From NCBI GenBank assembly GCA_947488655.1, contig CANKZZ010000006.1, forward strand, positions 186,001-250,000: a stretch of DNA of 64,000 nt, read 5' to 3'. Source of the DNA: an uncultured Psychroserpens sp. Lineage in GTDB: Bacteria; Bacteroidota; Bacteroidia; Flavobacteriales; Flavobacteriaceae. Made by a program: the position numbers and the translations under genes. Of this stretch, positions 46,550 to 57,218 are shown one piece after another. The notes beneath the pieces are model-generated. The model was given only the letters and a program-made list of their open reading frames with translations. It searched no databases and was not told where the DNA came from. Each line of letters opens with the position of its first letter. Position 1 is the stretch's first letter.

Positions 46550-47107
46550 TTACCAATGTATTATAAAATACTTCACCTTTGCGTCATCTGGTATTTGAAC
46601 AGGCTCAATATTGAGAGTCATATCAAATCTTAAATTAGCTGGTAATTCTTTTTTATCTATAGTAAACGACGCATTAATTTCATTAACCGAAATTACTACT
46701 GAGTTTATAAGATTATTTATACTAGAAATTTTATACGCATCCTTAATCTCTTTAAATGTACTTAACGTAGAGATCTGCTTTTTGGTTTTATATTTTTCAC
46801 TTATAATTTGAATACTTTCAATCACAGAAGTAGAATCGAGTACCTGCTGAGGTGTAAGACTTAAAAGTTTTTTTCCTTCGGAAGAATAGACCTCAATGTC
46901 GTTGTTTTGACCCGTAAATTCGTCTCCTTTAATTGAGCCCATTACTATAGAATCTTGAGCAAAGACTAATTTTAAATCTTTAACTTGTGTAGAATCTGTT
47001 AAGAGGCCAATACTTTGTTTATTTATTAAAAAAGGGTTTTGTTCTTTTTCAGTAGTGCAATTTAAAAGCATCACTGCTAAAGCAATAACAATTAATAAGT
47101 TTTTCAT
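46550..47107 (-). CDS. Hypothetical lipoprotein
   Basis: This 185-residue protein has a clear lipoprotein signal (MKNLLIVIALAVMLLNCTTE, cysteine 17). The mature part is beta-rich with a DSTQVKDLKLVFAQDSIV segment and a C-terminal sheet ending in KVKYFIIHW. I do not recognise a family. Its location 35 bases upstream of YitT and 35 downstream of the HerA-like gene suggests a loose same-strand cluster. Function is unknown. Confidence 0.7.
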   Translation of the reverse strand: MKNLLIVIALAVMLLNCTTEKEQNPFLINKQSIGLLTDSTQVKDLKLVFAQDSIVMGSIKGDEFTGQNNDIEVYSSEGKKLLSLTPQQVLDSTSVIESIQIISEKYKTKKQISTLSTFKEIKDAYKISSINNLINSVVISVNEINASFTIDKKELPANLRFDMTLNIEPVQIPDDAKVKYFIIHW

Positions 47108-47142
47108 ATTAATTCTAAAAAATGTGTAAAATGATTTATGTA

Positions 47143-48681
47143 TTATTTAAGCATTTTGGTTAAAATACCAAGAACGCTTCTAATAACCGTTGGGCTTGTC
47201 AAAACTTTAACTATTGGGTTTTGACGCGTACTTCTACTTCGAGACCTAGAGGCACGTTGTTTGCTTTCGGCTTTTTCGAGTTTTTCTTTCTCTAAGCGTG
47301 CTTTTTCCTTAGCTTCTTCGGCCTCAGCAATTTCAATTTTTTTATTGAGCATCTCATAAGCACTTTCTCTATCAATCTCCTCATTATATTTTTTTGCGAG
47401 TTTTGATTTTGCAAGCAATCCGCCTAACTCTCCATCTGTTAATATATCCATCCTACTCATAGGTGCTCTCATCATTGTAGCAGCCAGAGGTGTAGGTTTA
47501 CCTTTTTCATCTAAAGCAGATACTAAAGCTTCTCCAATACCCAATGAGGTAAGCACATCTGCAGTATCATAAAAGTTAGTGTCAGGATAATTTTGAGCAG
47601 TTAATTTAATAGCTTTTCTATCTTTTGCAGTAAAAGCTCTTAAAGCATGTTGTACTTTTAAACCCAATTGGCCTAAAACTGCTTCTGGTACGTCTGTTGG
47701 GTTTTGAGTTACAAAATATAAACCAACACCTTTACTTCTAATTAACTTTACAATACTCTCTATTTGACTTAGTAATGCTTTAGACGCTTCGTTAAAAATT
47801 AAATGAGCTTCATCAATAAACATAATAAGTTCTGGTCTACCACTATCTCCTTGTTCAGGAAAAGTAGAGTAGATTTCGGCTAAAAGACTCAACATAAACG
47901 TAGAAAACAGTTTTGGTTTATCTTGTATATCTGTTAAACGTATAATGTTAATGTAGCCTTTACCGCTATCATCTACACGAAGTAAATCATCAACTTCAAA
48001 AGAGGTTTCTCCAAAAAACAGCTCACCACCTTGTTGCTCTATTTCTACTACTTTTCTTAGAATGGCACCAGTAGATGCTGTAGAAATTCTACCATAAGCT
48101 TCTGTAAACTCTTCTTTACCTTCTTGAGTTGCGTATTGGAGTATTTTTTTAAAATCCTTTAAATCTAGCAATGGTAGTTTATTATCATCACAGTATTTAA
48201 AAATTACAGCAACAACGCCAGATTGGGTTTCGGTTAAATCTAATATTCTAGACAATAAAACGGGTCCAAACTCACTCACCGTTGCACGTAATCTAACACC
48301 ATCTTGCTCAGACAATGTCATAATTTCAACAGGAAATGCTTTGGCATCAAACGGTAATCCTATTTTTTCATGACGTTCATCAATTTTAGGGTGACCAGGA
48401 CTTGGTTGCGCCAAACCGCTAAGATCTCCCTTAATATCCATTAGTAAAACTGGAATACCTTTTTCGCTTAAATTCTCAGCTAAGACTTGTAACGTCTTTG
48501 TTTTTCCAGTACCAGTTGCGCCAGCAATTAAGCCATGTCTATTCATGGTTTTTAATGGCACATTTACAAAAGCGTTAGTTAAGGTTTCTCCATCTAACAT
48601 TGCAGATCCTAAAGTGATATATTCACCTTTACTTTTATTTCCGTCTGTGATTTCTTTTAAAAAATCGTCCGTTCTACTCAT
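47143..48681 (-). CDS. HerA-like ATPase (DUF853 family)
   Basis: This 512-residue FtsK/HerA-superfamily ATPase is of the DUF853 type. The Walker A motif GATGTGKTKT is at about 53-62 and Walker B is LIMFIDEAHLIF (about 289-300), with QNPTDVPEAVLGQLGLKVQHALRAF as the sensor and arginine-finger region. The C-terminus has a charged coiled-coil stretch rich in E and K (about 430-470) and a basic RSRSRSTR segment. HerA proteins pump or move DNA with NurA; no NurA is adjacent. The role of the DUF853 branch is not established. Confidence 0.92.
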   Translation of the reverse strand: MSRTDDFLKEITDGNKSKGEYITLGSAMLDGETLTNAFVNVPLKTMNRHGLIAGATGTGKTKTLQVLAENLSEKGIPVLLMDIKGDLSGLAQPSPGHPKIDERHEKIGLPFDAKAFPVEIMTLSEQDGVRLRATVSEFGPVLLSRILDLTETQSGVVAVIFKYCDDNKLPLLDLKDFKKILQYATQEGKEEFTEAYGRISTASTGAILRKVVEIEQQGGELFFGETSFEVDDLLRVDDSGKGYINIIRLTDIQDKPKLFSTFMLSLLAEIYSTFPEQGDSGRPELIMFIDEAHLIFNEASKALLSQIESIVKLIRSKGVGLYFVTQNPTDVPEAVLGQLGLKVQHALRAFTAKDRKAIKLTAQNYPDTNFYDTADVLTSLGIGEALVSALDEKGKPTPLAATMMRAPMSRMDILTDGELGGLLAKSKLAKKYNEEIDRESAYEMLNKKIEIAEAEEAKEKARLEKEKLEKAESKQRASRSRSRSTRQNPIVKVLTSPTVIRSVLGILTKMLK

Positions 48682-48738
48682 GTGTTCAAAATTTGCATAA
48701 AAATAGTGTAATTTTAGTCAAGTATAAAATGAACTAAA

Positions 48739-49185
48739 ATGAAAAATTTACTATTAATTATTACTTTAAGCTTTTGTTTTCAAAACATATCATGTGTAAA
48801 AAGTTCTTCGGAAATCGTCTTTCATAAATCTCACGAAGCCAAAAAAGCGCAAGCACCTTTTAGCGATGCAGTTGAAGCTAATGGATTTTTATTTTTAGCA
48901 GGACAAGTTGGTATGAATCATAAAACAAGAACGCTAGTTGAAGGCGGAATAACTGCAGAAACAAAACAATGTTTAGAAAATATTAAAGCTGTTTTAGAGT
49001 ACCATAATGTTGGCTTAGATCAGGTAGTAAAGTGCACTGTGATTTTAAAAGATATAAATGATTTTGAAGCTTTTAATGAAGTTTATAAAAGCTATTTTCC
49101 GAAGAAACCTGCAAGAACAACATTTGCAGCCTCTGGATTAGCTGTTGGTTCTCGTATAGAAATTGATGTAATCGCTGTAAAGTAG
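48739..49185 (+). CDS. Exported RidA-family protein
   Basis: This 148-residue protein is of the RidA/YjgF/UK114 family, which in the cytoplasm hydrolyses reactive enamine and imine intermediates. Unusually it starts with a lipoprotein-like signal (LLLIITLSFCFQNISCVKS), so it should lie outside the cytoplasm. The RidA core is complete: AQAPFSDAVEANGFLFLAG, the catalytic arginine in KKPARTTFAASGL (about 125) and the closing IEIDVIAVK with its glutamate. Whether it is a deaminase at that location is an open question. It is divergent from the HerA-like gene. Confidence 0.88.
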   Translation: MKNLLLIITLSFCFQNISCVKSSSEIVFHKSHEAKKAQAPFSDAVEANGFLFLAGQVGMNHKTRTLVEGGITAETKQCLENIKAVLEYHNVGLDQVVKCTVILKDINDFEAFNEVYKSYFPKKPARTTFAASGLAVGSRIEIDVIAVK

Positions 49186-49254
49186 TTTAACCAAAATAAA
49201 TGAGAAAAAAGTAAGGTAGGTATATTCTGGTAAGTGAAAATTGAATTGATTGTA

Positions 49255-49284
49255 TTGAAAACTGCTAACTAATCAATACATTTG
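49255..49284 (+). promoter_or_regulatory. Promoter of queE, implying a leaderless transcript
   Basis: TTG (49255-49257), 19 bases, then TACATTTG (49277-49284): both Bacteroidota elements at good spacing. The ATG at 49291 is only seven bases after the -7 element, so the transcript should start at or within a few bases of the start codon. Confidence 0.65.
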
Positions 49285-49290
49285 CAGGCT

Positions 49291-49923
49291 ATGACGAGAA
49301 CAGAACGACAAGAGCTTATTGATAAAGGTTTGCTTTTACCTTTAATGGAAGAATTTTACACCATTCAAGGAGAAGGGTATCATAAAGGTACAGCTGCCTA
49401 TTTTGTTAGAATTGGTGGTTGTGACGTAGGTTGCCATTGGTGTGATGTTAAGGAAAGCTGGTTAGCAGAATTGCATCCTCCAACCGATACACAGAAGATT
49501 GTAGATAATGCAGTACAGTATAGTAATACAATTGTGGTTACAGGTGGAGAGCCTCTAATGTGGGATATGAATCCTTTAACTACACAACTAAAAGCTAAAG
49601 GTGTACAAACACATATAGAAACTTCTGGCGCATATGAGTTATCTGGTATTTGGGATTGGATTTGTCTCTCTCCAAAGAAATTAAAGTTGCCTACAGAGAA
49701 AGTATACCAAAAAGCAAACGAGCTTAAATGTATTATTTATAATAAGGACGATTTTAAGTTTGCCGAAGAACAAGCAGCTAAGGTAAATAAAGATTGTATT
49801 TTATATTTACAACCAGAGTGGAGTAAGCGAGATAAGGTTGTACCTCAAATTGTAGATTATGTAATGGCAAACCCAAAATGGAAGGTGTCTTTACAAACAC
49901 ATAAATATTTAAATATTCCTTAG
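49291..49923 (+). CDS. queE: 7-carboxy-7-deazaguanine synthase
   Basis: This radical SAM enzyme makes 7-carboxy-7-deazaguanine in the queuosine pathway. It is 210 residues from the ATG at 49291; a TTG nine bases upstream falls inside the promoter element. The opening LPLMEEFYTIQGEGYHKG and the compact cluster motif CDVGCHWCD (CxxxCxxC, about residues 48-56) are diagnostic, followed by TGGEPLMWDM and IETSGAYEL. The short QueE form lacks extra domains. No other que gene is adjacent, which is common. A shared terminator follows. Confidence 0.95.
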   Translation: MTRTERQELIDKGLLLPLMEEFYTIQGEGYHKGTAAYFVRIGGCDVGCHWCDVKESWLAELHPPTDTQKIVDNAVQYSNTIVVTGGEPLMWDMNPLTTQLKAKGVQTHIETSGAYELSGIWDWICLSPKKLKLPTEKVYQKANELKCIIYNKDDFKFAEEQAAKVNKDCILYLQPEWSKRDKVVPQIVDYVMANPKWKVSLQTHKYLNIP

Positions 49924-49943
49924 AAAAGAACTAAGAGTCAAAT

Positions 49944-49980
49944 AAAAAAAGTCCCAACTTATACAAGTTAGGACTTTTTT
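49944..49980 (+). terminator. Bidirectional terminator between queE and the DUF2911 gene
   Basis: AGTCC/GGACT and AACTT/AAGTT arms (49950-49960 and 49965-49975) with one mismatch and flanking A7 and T6-7 tracts serve both convergent genes. Confidence 0.85.
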
Positions 49981-50002
49981 ATTTTTTACTACAAAAGCGT
50001 AT

Positions 50003-50548
50003 TTATTTTGTAAATGGTACAGCAACTCTAACCGTGTCCCATCCTAAATTCATGTGAACACCATCTTTAGATTCTGTAAACGCAATACTAAATGCTTCTA
50101 ATGATTCTTTTCCTTCTGTAACTGGTACAGTGATTCTAGCAACATCATTTTCTTGTTTATAGAAATAACTTCCCCAAACATTTAAATCTTTACTTACAAT
50201 TGCAGTCCATTCTTTTTCTCCAGGAATAACATAAAATGTGTAAGTGCCAGGTTCAATTTTAGTATCACCTAAAGCCATAGTCGTATATAATGTTAATTCA
50301 GCAGCTTCATTAGCTCCAGTTCTCCATACTTCGCCATTTGGCGCTAATTTTTCTAATGTACGACCCTTAAGTTGAGGTCTGCTGTAAATTACCTTTATTA
50401 ATTTGTTGGCTTCCTTATAATTAGAAGGATAAGCTGCGCCATCCATTGGACTTTTGTCTATTGGCGCAAAGTCTTGAGCGTTCATGTTTAAAGAAATAAG
50501 CATAATAAATGCCATTGCTACTGTTGAAATAATTGATTTTGTTTTCAT
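50003..50548 (-). CDS. DUF2911 exported protein
   Basis: This 181-residue protein has a signal peptide (about 1-24, LNMNAQD) and one DUF2911 domain. Family elements are IKVIYSRPQLKGR (about 52-64), the NGEVWRTGANEAAELTL stretch, PGTYTFYVIPGEKEWT and GWDTVRVAVPF at the end. Proteins of this family are periplasmic or secreted, of unknown function, and abundant in Bacteroidota. It is divergent from asnB across 271 bases. Confidence 0.9.
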   Translation of the reverse strand: MKTKSIISTVAMAFIMLISLNMNAQDFAPIDKSPMDGAAYPSNYKEANKLIKVIYSRPQLKGRTLEKLAPNGEVWRTGANEAAELTLYTTMALGDTKIEPGTYTFYVIPGEKEWTAIVSKDLNVWGSYFYKQENDVARITVPVTEGKESLEAFSIAFTESKDGVHMNLGWDTVRVAVPFTK

Positions 50549-50819
50549 TTTAGTTTTGAAATTTTAGTGATTAGCATAAAGATAAACCACACTGGTTTAA
50601 TTTTAATGTTTAAAGTCGTAAACTGATGTTAAAGTTTACAATCTTACGGTTGTATTTTAGTTTTAACTACAAAATAGTTTCATTTATGTTAAATAATTTA
50701 AATTTTAGTTTAAATATGTAATTAATAACACTGTTTGTGTTTTATAAATGTAATACTAGTCTCATATTTGTCCTATCAATTTGAATAAAAATAAAAATTA
50801 TAAAATAAAGAATAAAGAT

Positions 50820-52490
50820 ATGTGCGGAATTGTATGTGCGTTTGACCTAAAACAAAAATCAGAAGATTTAAGACCTCAAATTCTTGAGATGGCAAAAACT
50901 ATTCGTCATAGAGGACCAGACTGGAGCGGAATATATAGTGATGATAAAGCAATTTTGGCTCATGAGCGTTTGGCAATTGTAGATCCAGCTTCTGGGAAAC
51001 AACCATTATTTAGTCCAGATAATAAACTCATACTTGCTGCTAACGGAGAAATTTATAACCATCGCGAATTAAGAAAACAATTCCCAGATTATAAATTTCA
51101 AACCGAAAGCGACTGCGAAGTTATTTTAGCGCTATACCAAGAAAAGGGAGCAGAATTTGTGGATGAAATGAACGGAATTTTTGGTTTCGCTATTTATGAT
51201 GCTGAAAAAGATGAATATTTCGTTGCCCGAGATCATATGGGAATTATTCCTTTATATATTGGCTGGGATCAAAATGGAACTTTTTATGTTGCTTCAGAGT
51301 TAAAAGCACTAGAAGGTGTTTGCACTAAGATAGAATTATTTCCTCCAGGTCATTATATGTCTAGTAAAGATGGAGAGTTCGTAAAATGGTACAATAGAGA
51401 TTGGAGTGAGTATGATGCGGTTAAAGACAACGAGACTAGTATTGCAGAAGTTAAAGAAGCTCTAGAAGCAGCAGTACATAGACAGTTGATGAGTGATGTG
51501 CCTTATGGAGTTTTACTTTCGGGTGGTTTAGATAGTTCGGTGACCTCTGCAATAGCAAAAAAATATGCACAAAAACGTATAGAATCTGATGATCAATCAG
51601 ATGCTTGGTATCCACAATTACATAGTTTTTCGGTAGGATTAGAAGGTTCACCAGATTTAGCTGCAGCACAAAAGGTTGCAGATCATATTGGGACAGTTCA
51701 CCATGAAATAAAATTTACAATTCAAGAAGGATTAGATGCGATTAAAGATGTTATATACAACATTGAAACGTATGATATCACTACCATTAGATCATCAACA
51801 CCAATGTATCTAATGGCAAGAGTAATTAAATCTATGGGTATAAAAATGGTGTTATCTGGCGAAGGAGCCGATGAGATTTTTGGAGGTTATTTATACTTTC
51901 ATAAAGCGCCAAATGCAAGAGAGTTTCATGAAGAAACGGTTCGTAAATTAGATAAATTACATATGTACGATTGTTTAAGAGCGAACAAAAGTTTAGCTGC
52001 TTGGGGAATTGAAGGTAGAGTACCATTTTTGGATAAAGAATTTATGGATGTTGCTATGCGTATCAACCCACAAGACAAGATGATTAATGGAGAACGTATG
52101 GAGAAGTGGGTCATTAGAAAAGCCTTTGAAGATATGTTACCAGAAAGTGTTGCTTGGAGACAAAAAGAACAATTTAGTGATGGCGTAGGTTACAGTTGGA
52201 TTGATACTTTAAAAGAAATAGTAAATAAAGAAGTAACCGATGAACAAATGGAAAATGCAAAGTTTCGTTTTCCAATACAAACACCTCAAAATAAAGAAGA
52301 ATTTTATTACCGTTCTATTTTTGAGGGACACTTTCCTAGCGATGCAGCAGCAAAAAGTGTACCTCAAGAAGCAAGTGTTGCTTGCAGCACAGCAACAGCT
52401 TTAGAGTGGGATGAAGCTTTCAAAAATATGAATGAGCCCTCAGGTAGAGCGATTTCTAACGTGCATGATAAGGCTTATGCGAAAGCGTAA
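50820..52490 (+). CDS. asnB: Asparagine synthase B (glutamine-hydrolysing)
   Basis: This enzyme makes asparagine from aspartate, glutamine and ATP. The ATG at 50820 is chosen because mature AsnB needs the catalytic cysteine at position 2 (MCGIV); upstream starts would bury it. It is 556 residues. The N-terminal amidotransferase domain shows RHRGPDWSG and NGEIYNH, and the synthetase domain has the PP-loop LLSGGLDSS (about 233-241) and LSGEGADEIFGGY. A CATATTTG sequence at 50763-50770 may be the -7 element (one mismatch). A terminator follows. Confidence 0.96.
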   Translation: MCGIVCAFDLKQKSEDLRPQILEMAKTIRHRGPDWSGIYSDDKAILAHERLAIVDPASGKQPLFSPDNKLILAANGEIYNHRELRKQFPDYKFQTESDCEVILALYQEKGAEFVDEMNGIFGFAIYDAEKDEYFVARDHMGIIPLYIGWDQNGTFYVASELKALEGVCTKIELFPPGHYMSSKDGEFVKWYNRDWSEYDAVKDNETSIAEVKEALEAAVHRQLMSDVPYGVLLSGGLDSSVTSAIAKKYAQKRIESDDQSDAWYPQLHSFSVGLEGSPDLAAAQKVADHIGTVHHEIKFTIQEGLDAIKDVIYNIETYDITTIRSSTPMYLMARVIKSMGIKMVLSGEGADEIFGGYLYFHKAPNAREFHEETVRKLDKLHMYDCLRANKSLAAWGIEGRVPFLDKEFMDVAMRINPQDKMINGERMEKWVIRKAFEDMLPESVAWRQKEQFSDGVGYSWIDTLKEIVNKEVTDEQMENAKFRFPIQTPQNKEEFYYRSIFEGHFPSDAAAKSVPQEASVACSTATALEWDEAFKNMNEPSGRAISNVHDKAYAKA

Positions 52491-52517
52491 ATAATCTTAT
52501 ATGTTGATTAATAGCAG

Positions 52518-52546
52518 AAAAGACCAATGGTAACATTGGTCTTTTT
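52518..52546 (+). terminator. Intrinsic terminator after asnB
   Basis: AAAAGACCAATG (52518-52529) and CATTGGTCTTTT (52534-52545) pair perfectly around GTAA. Confidence 0.95.
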
Positions 52547-52818
52547 ATTTGTGTAAATTGAAACATTCAGCTTTCAAAAAAAAGAGTATGACATAATAAA
52601 TATCGCTTTTTTAAGGGCATTTTATGATTTATGGACGTGTTAAAATAACGACTTAGACGAATGTTGTTATTTTAGCTCATTTCCGAAGATGTTAAAAATG
52701 ATTAAAATTTAATTTAAGGTGCTTTTTAGGCGATTTAAGAGCGTTTTAAGTAATTAACAAATGTTAATAATTATTGAAGTCTATCGATGAAAAGCTTTTA
52801 AAAAGCCTCGGTTTTTCG

Positions 52819-52826
52819 TATATTTG
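52819..52826 (+). promoter_or_regulatory. -7 promoter element of gyrB
   Basis: TATATTTG matches TAnnTTTG; the predicted start of transcription near 52832 leaves a leader of about 96 bases before the gyrB ATG. Confidence 0.6.
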
Positions 52827-52836
52827 TTTGTACACC

Positions 52837-52861
52837 AAAGGATGCAACGCGCATCTTTTTT
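52837..52861 (+). promoter_or_regulatory. Terminator-like hairpin in the gyrB leader
   Basis: GATGC (52841-52845) and GCATC (52851-52855) form a five-pair core, extended by one G-U pair and A/T pairs, around AACGC and followed by a T-tract. Its place at the very start of the predicted transcript suggests attenuation or a stability element. Confidence 0.5.
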
Positions 52862-52904
52862 TGTGTAGTAAAGTATTAACTTTTTGTAATACAACGAGAA
52901 CTAG

Positions 52905-54878
<1,974 letters not shown>

Positions 54879-54940
54879 ACATTAAATAATATTCTTAGTG
54901 CTAAAATTTATAATAAGCATATAAGATAAAGAACCAAAGT

Positions 54941-54976
54941 AAAAGCAACTACGTATTTATATGTAGTTGCTTTTTT
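54941..54976 (+). terminator. Intrinsic terminator after gyrB
   Basis: AAAAGCAACTAC (54941-54952) pairs with GTAGTTGCTTTT (54963-54974), ten-base loop. Confidence 0.9.
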
Positions 54977-55051
54977 CATATCAAAGTGATAAAGTTAACT
55001 CGTTTAAATGCAATTTTAAACGGTAAAATACGTTTATCTGATATCTTTTAT

Positions 55052-55059
55052 TAATTTTG
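55052..55059 (+). promoter_or_regulatory. -7 promoter element of the DUF6588-type gene
   Basis: TAATTTTG matches TAnnTTTG, 24 bases before the ATG. No TTG was seen at -33. Confidence 0.5.
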
Positions 55060-55083
55060 AAATCCATTTAACCTATAATATTT

Positions 55084-56097
55084 ATGAAAAAATTAATTAT
55101 AACATGTTTTATTTTTTTAGCGTCACTTCCAATAGTGGCTCAAGAAAATGTTAATGATTTACTAGCAGCTGGTATTGCAGATGCACAAAGATTTACTAAA
55201 GATTATATTGCTCCTGCATCAGAAGGATTAGCCTACGGAATAAATAACGGTTGGTTTAATAATGCTAAAGCGCCTAACAAATTTAGTTTTGAGTTGTCTA
55301 TAATTGGTAATGTTGGCTTTATTAAAGATGAAAAGAAATCATTTCAAATGAACGCTGCCGATTATGAAAATATAAGATTTGAAGATGGTAGTGCATCAAA
55401 AATGGTGGCAACAGCATTAGGAGATAATGATCCAGATGTAAGGGTTATTATCACTTATGATGATCCTATCTTTGGTAGCCAAGAAACCACTTTAATTTTA
55501 CCAACAGGTATTGGGTCAGAAGGAGTAGATTTAATACCAACAGGGTTTTTACAAGCTAGTTTTTCTCCATTTAAAGGCACGCAAATAAAGGGTAGATTTA
55601 TACCAAAGGTAGAAACCGAAGATACTAAATTAGGGCTCTATGGTATAGGGTTGCAACAAGAATTTACGAGCTGGCTACCAGCAGATAAGGTGTTGCCAAT
55701 TGCAGTATCTGGATTAGTAGCTTATACACATCTAGATGGTAGTTATGATTTTACAGACTCTGAGTTTGTTGATGGCGAAAACCAACGTGTTGAGACAGAT
55801 GTTAATACCGTTTTATTACAACTTATTGTTGGTACAAAACTTAAGATTATTAATTTTTATGGAGCGGTAGGTTATATTACAGGTAATTCTACAACAGACT
55901 TGTTAGGAACCTATAGAGTTACAGATGGGTTTTTGTTTTCCGAAGAAATTAATGATCCATTTTCGGTAGAAAATGATATTTCTGGTATGAGAGGAACTGT
56001 AGGTGCAAATTTGCAACTCGGTTTCTTTAGTTTAAATGCAGATTATACCATTGCCGAATTTGATAGTGCTACGGTTGGTATTAACTTTTCGTTTTAA
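55084..56097 (+). CDS. Outer-membrane barrel protein, DUF6588-type
   Basis: This 337-residue protein has a signal peptide (to LPIVAQ, about residue 19) and a long array of amphipathic strands typical of an outer-membrane barrel (KFSFELSIIGNVGFI, GLYGIGLQQEFTSWLP, LQLIVGTKLKIINFYGAVGY, and the terminal strand TVGINFSF). The N-terminal AAGIADAQRFTKDYIAPASEGLAYG segment and the order gyrB - this gene - mdh fit the flavobacterial DUF6588 family. No function is known. It lies between its own promoter and terminator. Confidence 0.78.
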   Translation: MKKLIITCFIFLASLPIVAQENVNDLLAAGIADAQRFTKDYIAPASEGLAYGINNGWFNNAKAPNKFSFELSIIGNVGFIKDEKKSFQMNAADYENIRFEDGSASKMVATALGDNDPDVRVIITYDDPIFGSQETTLILPTGIGSEGVDLIPTGFLQASFSPFKGTQIKGRFIPKVETEDTKLGLYGIGLQQEFTSWLPADKVLPIAVSGLVAYTHLDGSYDFTDSEFVDGENQRVETDVNTVLLQLIVGTKLKIINFYGAVGYITGNSTTDLLGTYRVTDGFLFSEEINDPFSVENDISGMRGTVGANLQLGFFSLNADYTIAEFDSATVGINFSF

Positions 56098-56124
56098 AGA
56101 CTTTAAATAATCATAAATTATTCT

Positions 56125-56155
56125 AAAAGCGTAAGATAAAATCTTACGCTTTTTT
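56125..56155 (+). terminator. Intrinsic terminator after the DUF6588-type gene
   Basis: A 13-bp perfect stem (56125-56137 with 56141-56153) around AAA; its core arms GCGTAAGAT/ATCTTACGC nearly equal those of the ffh terminator. Confidence 0.95.
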
Positions 56156-56176
56156 CATTAGCACTGTTAAAATTTG

Positions 56177-56184
56177 TAATTTTG
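56177..56184 (+). promoter_or_regulatory. -7 promoter element of mdh
   Basis: TAATTTTG matches TAnnTTTG, 39 bases before the mdh start codon. Confidence 0.55.
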
Positions 56185-56223
56185 CAGTCTTAATTAACAA
56201 CACAAATTTAAATATAATTAAAA

Positions 56224-57150
56224 ATGAAAGTAACAGTAGTTGGAGCAGGAGCAGTTGGAGCAAGTTGTGCAGAGTATATTGCAATTAAAGACTTTGCTAG
56301 TGAGGTTGTAATCTTAGACATTAAAGAAGGTTTTGCAGAGGGTAAGGCTATGGATTTAATGCAAACAGCATCATTAAATAATTTTGACACCAAAATAACA
56401 GGTAGTACTAGTGATTATGCTAAAACAGCAGGATCAGATGTGTGTGTCATTACTTCTGGGATTCCTAGAAAACCAGGTATGACTCGAGAAGAGTTAATTG
56501 GTATTAATGCAGGAATTGTAAAAATGGTATCTGCTAGTTTAATAGAGCACTCTCCAAATACAATAATTATAGTTGTGTCTAATCCTATGGATACAATGAC
56601 ATATTTAGTTCATAAAACAACAGGTTTACCAAAAAATAAAATTATTGGTATGGGTGGAGCATTAGACTCTGCACGTTTTAAATATAGATTAGCAGAAGCT
56701 TTAGAAGCACCTATTAGTGATGTTGACGGTATGGTAATTGGTGGTCATAGCGATAAGGGTATGGTGCCATTAATTGGTAAAGCTGCAAGAAACAGTGTAA
56801 AAGTATCTGAGTTTTTATCAGAAGAGCGTATGGACCAAGTTGTTCAAGATACTAAAGTAGGAGGAGCAACACTTACTGGTTTATTAGGTACATCGGCTTG
56901 GTACGCACCAGGTGCAGCAGTATCTGCAATGGTACAAGCAATTGCATGTGATACAAAGAAGATTTTCCCATGTTCTGCCTTATTAGAGGGAGAATTTGGC
57001 TTAAATGATTTATCAATTGGTGTGCCTTGTGTATTAGGTGCTAACGGAATTGAAAAAATTGTTGAAATTAGCTTAACAGATGCTGAAAAGACAAAATTAT
57101 CAGAATCTGCTGAAGGTGTTAAAGCAACAAACGGTTTATTAGAATTATAA
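56224..57150 (+). CDS. mdh: Malate dehydrogenase
   Basis: This enzyme oxidises malate to oxaloacetate with NAD+ in the TCA cycle. It is 308 residues of the LDH-like MDH type. The NAD-binding GAGAVGASC (7-15), ITSGIPRKPGMTREEL with the substrate arginines, VVSNPMDTMTYLV and the catalytic histidine in IGGHSDKGMVPL (about 174-185) are all present. Substrate specificity for malate rather than lactate is supported by the R-K-P-G-M-T-R loop. A terminator that overlaps the next promoter follows. Confidence 0.96.
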   Translation: MKVTVVGAGAVGASCAEYIAIKDFASEVVILDIKEGFAEGKAMDLMQTASLNNFDTKITGSTSDYAKTAGSDVCVITSGIPRKPGMTREELIGINAGIVKMVSASLIEHSPNTIIIVVSNPMDTMTYLVHKTTGLPKNKIIGMGGALDSARFKYRLAEALEAPISDVDGMVIGGHSDKGMVPLIGKAARNSVKVSEFLSEERMDQVVQDTKVGGATLTGLLGTSAWYAPGAAVSAMVQAIACDTKKIFPCSALLEGEFGLNDLSIGVPCVLGANGIEKIVEISLTDAEKTKLSESAEGVKATNGLLEL

Positions 57151-57167
57151 ACGTTCACTTTTTTAAA

Positions 57168-57175
57168 TATATTTG
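57168..57175 (+). promoter_or_regulatory. -7 promoter element of the SecD-like lipoprotein gene
   Basis: TATATTTG matches TAnnTTTG. It sits one base before the mdh terminator stem, so a transcript starting near 57182 would begin inside the hairpin arm and escape its own terminator. Confidence 0.5.
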
Positions 57176-57176
57176 A

Positions 57177-57204
57177 GGCTATCATATTAATGGTAGCCTT
57201 TTTT
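57177..57204 (+). terminator. Intrinsic terminator after mdh
   Basis: GGCTATCAT (57177-57185) pairs with ATGGTAGCC (57190-57198), nine pairs with one G-U, followed by six T. Confidence 0.88.
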
Positions 57205-57218
57205 AATTCTTGTCACTT

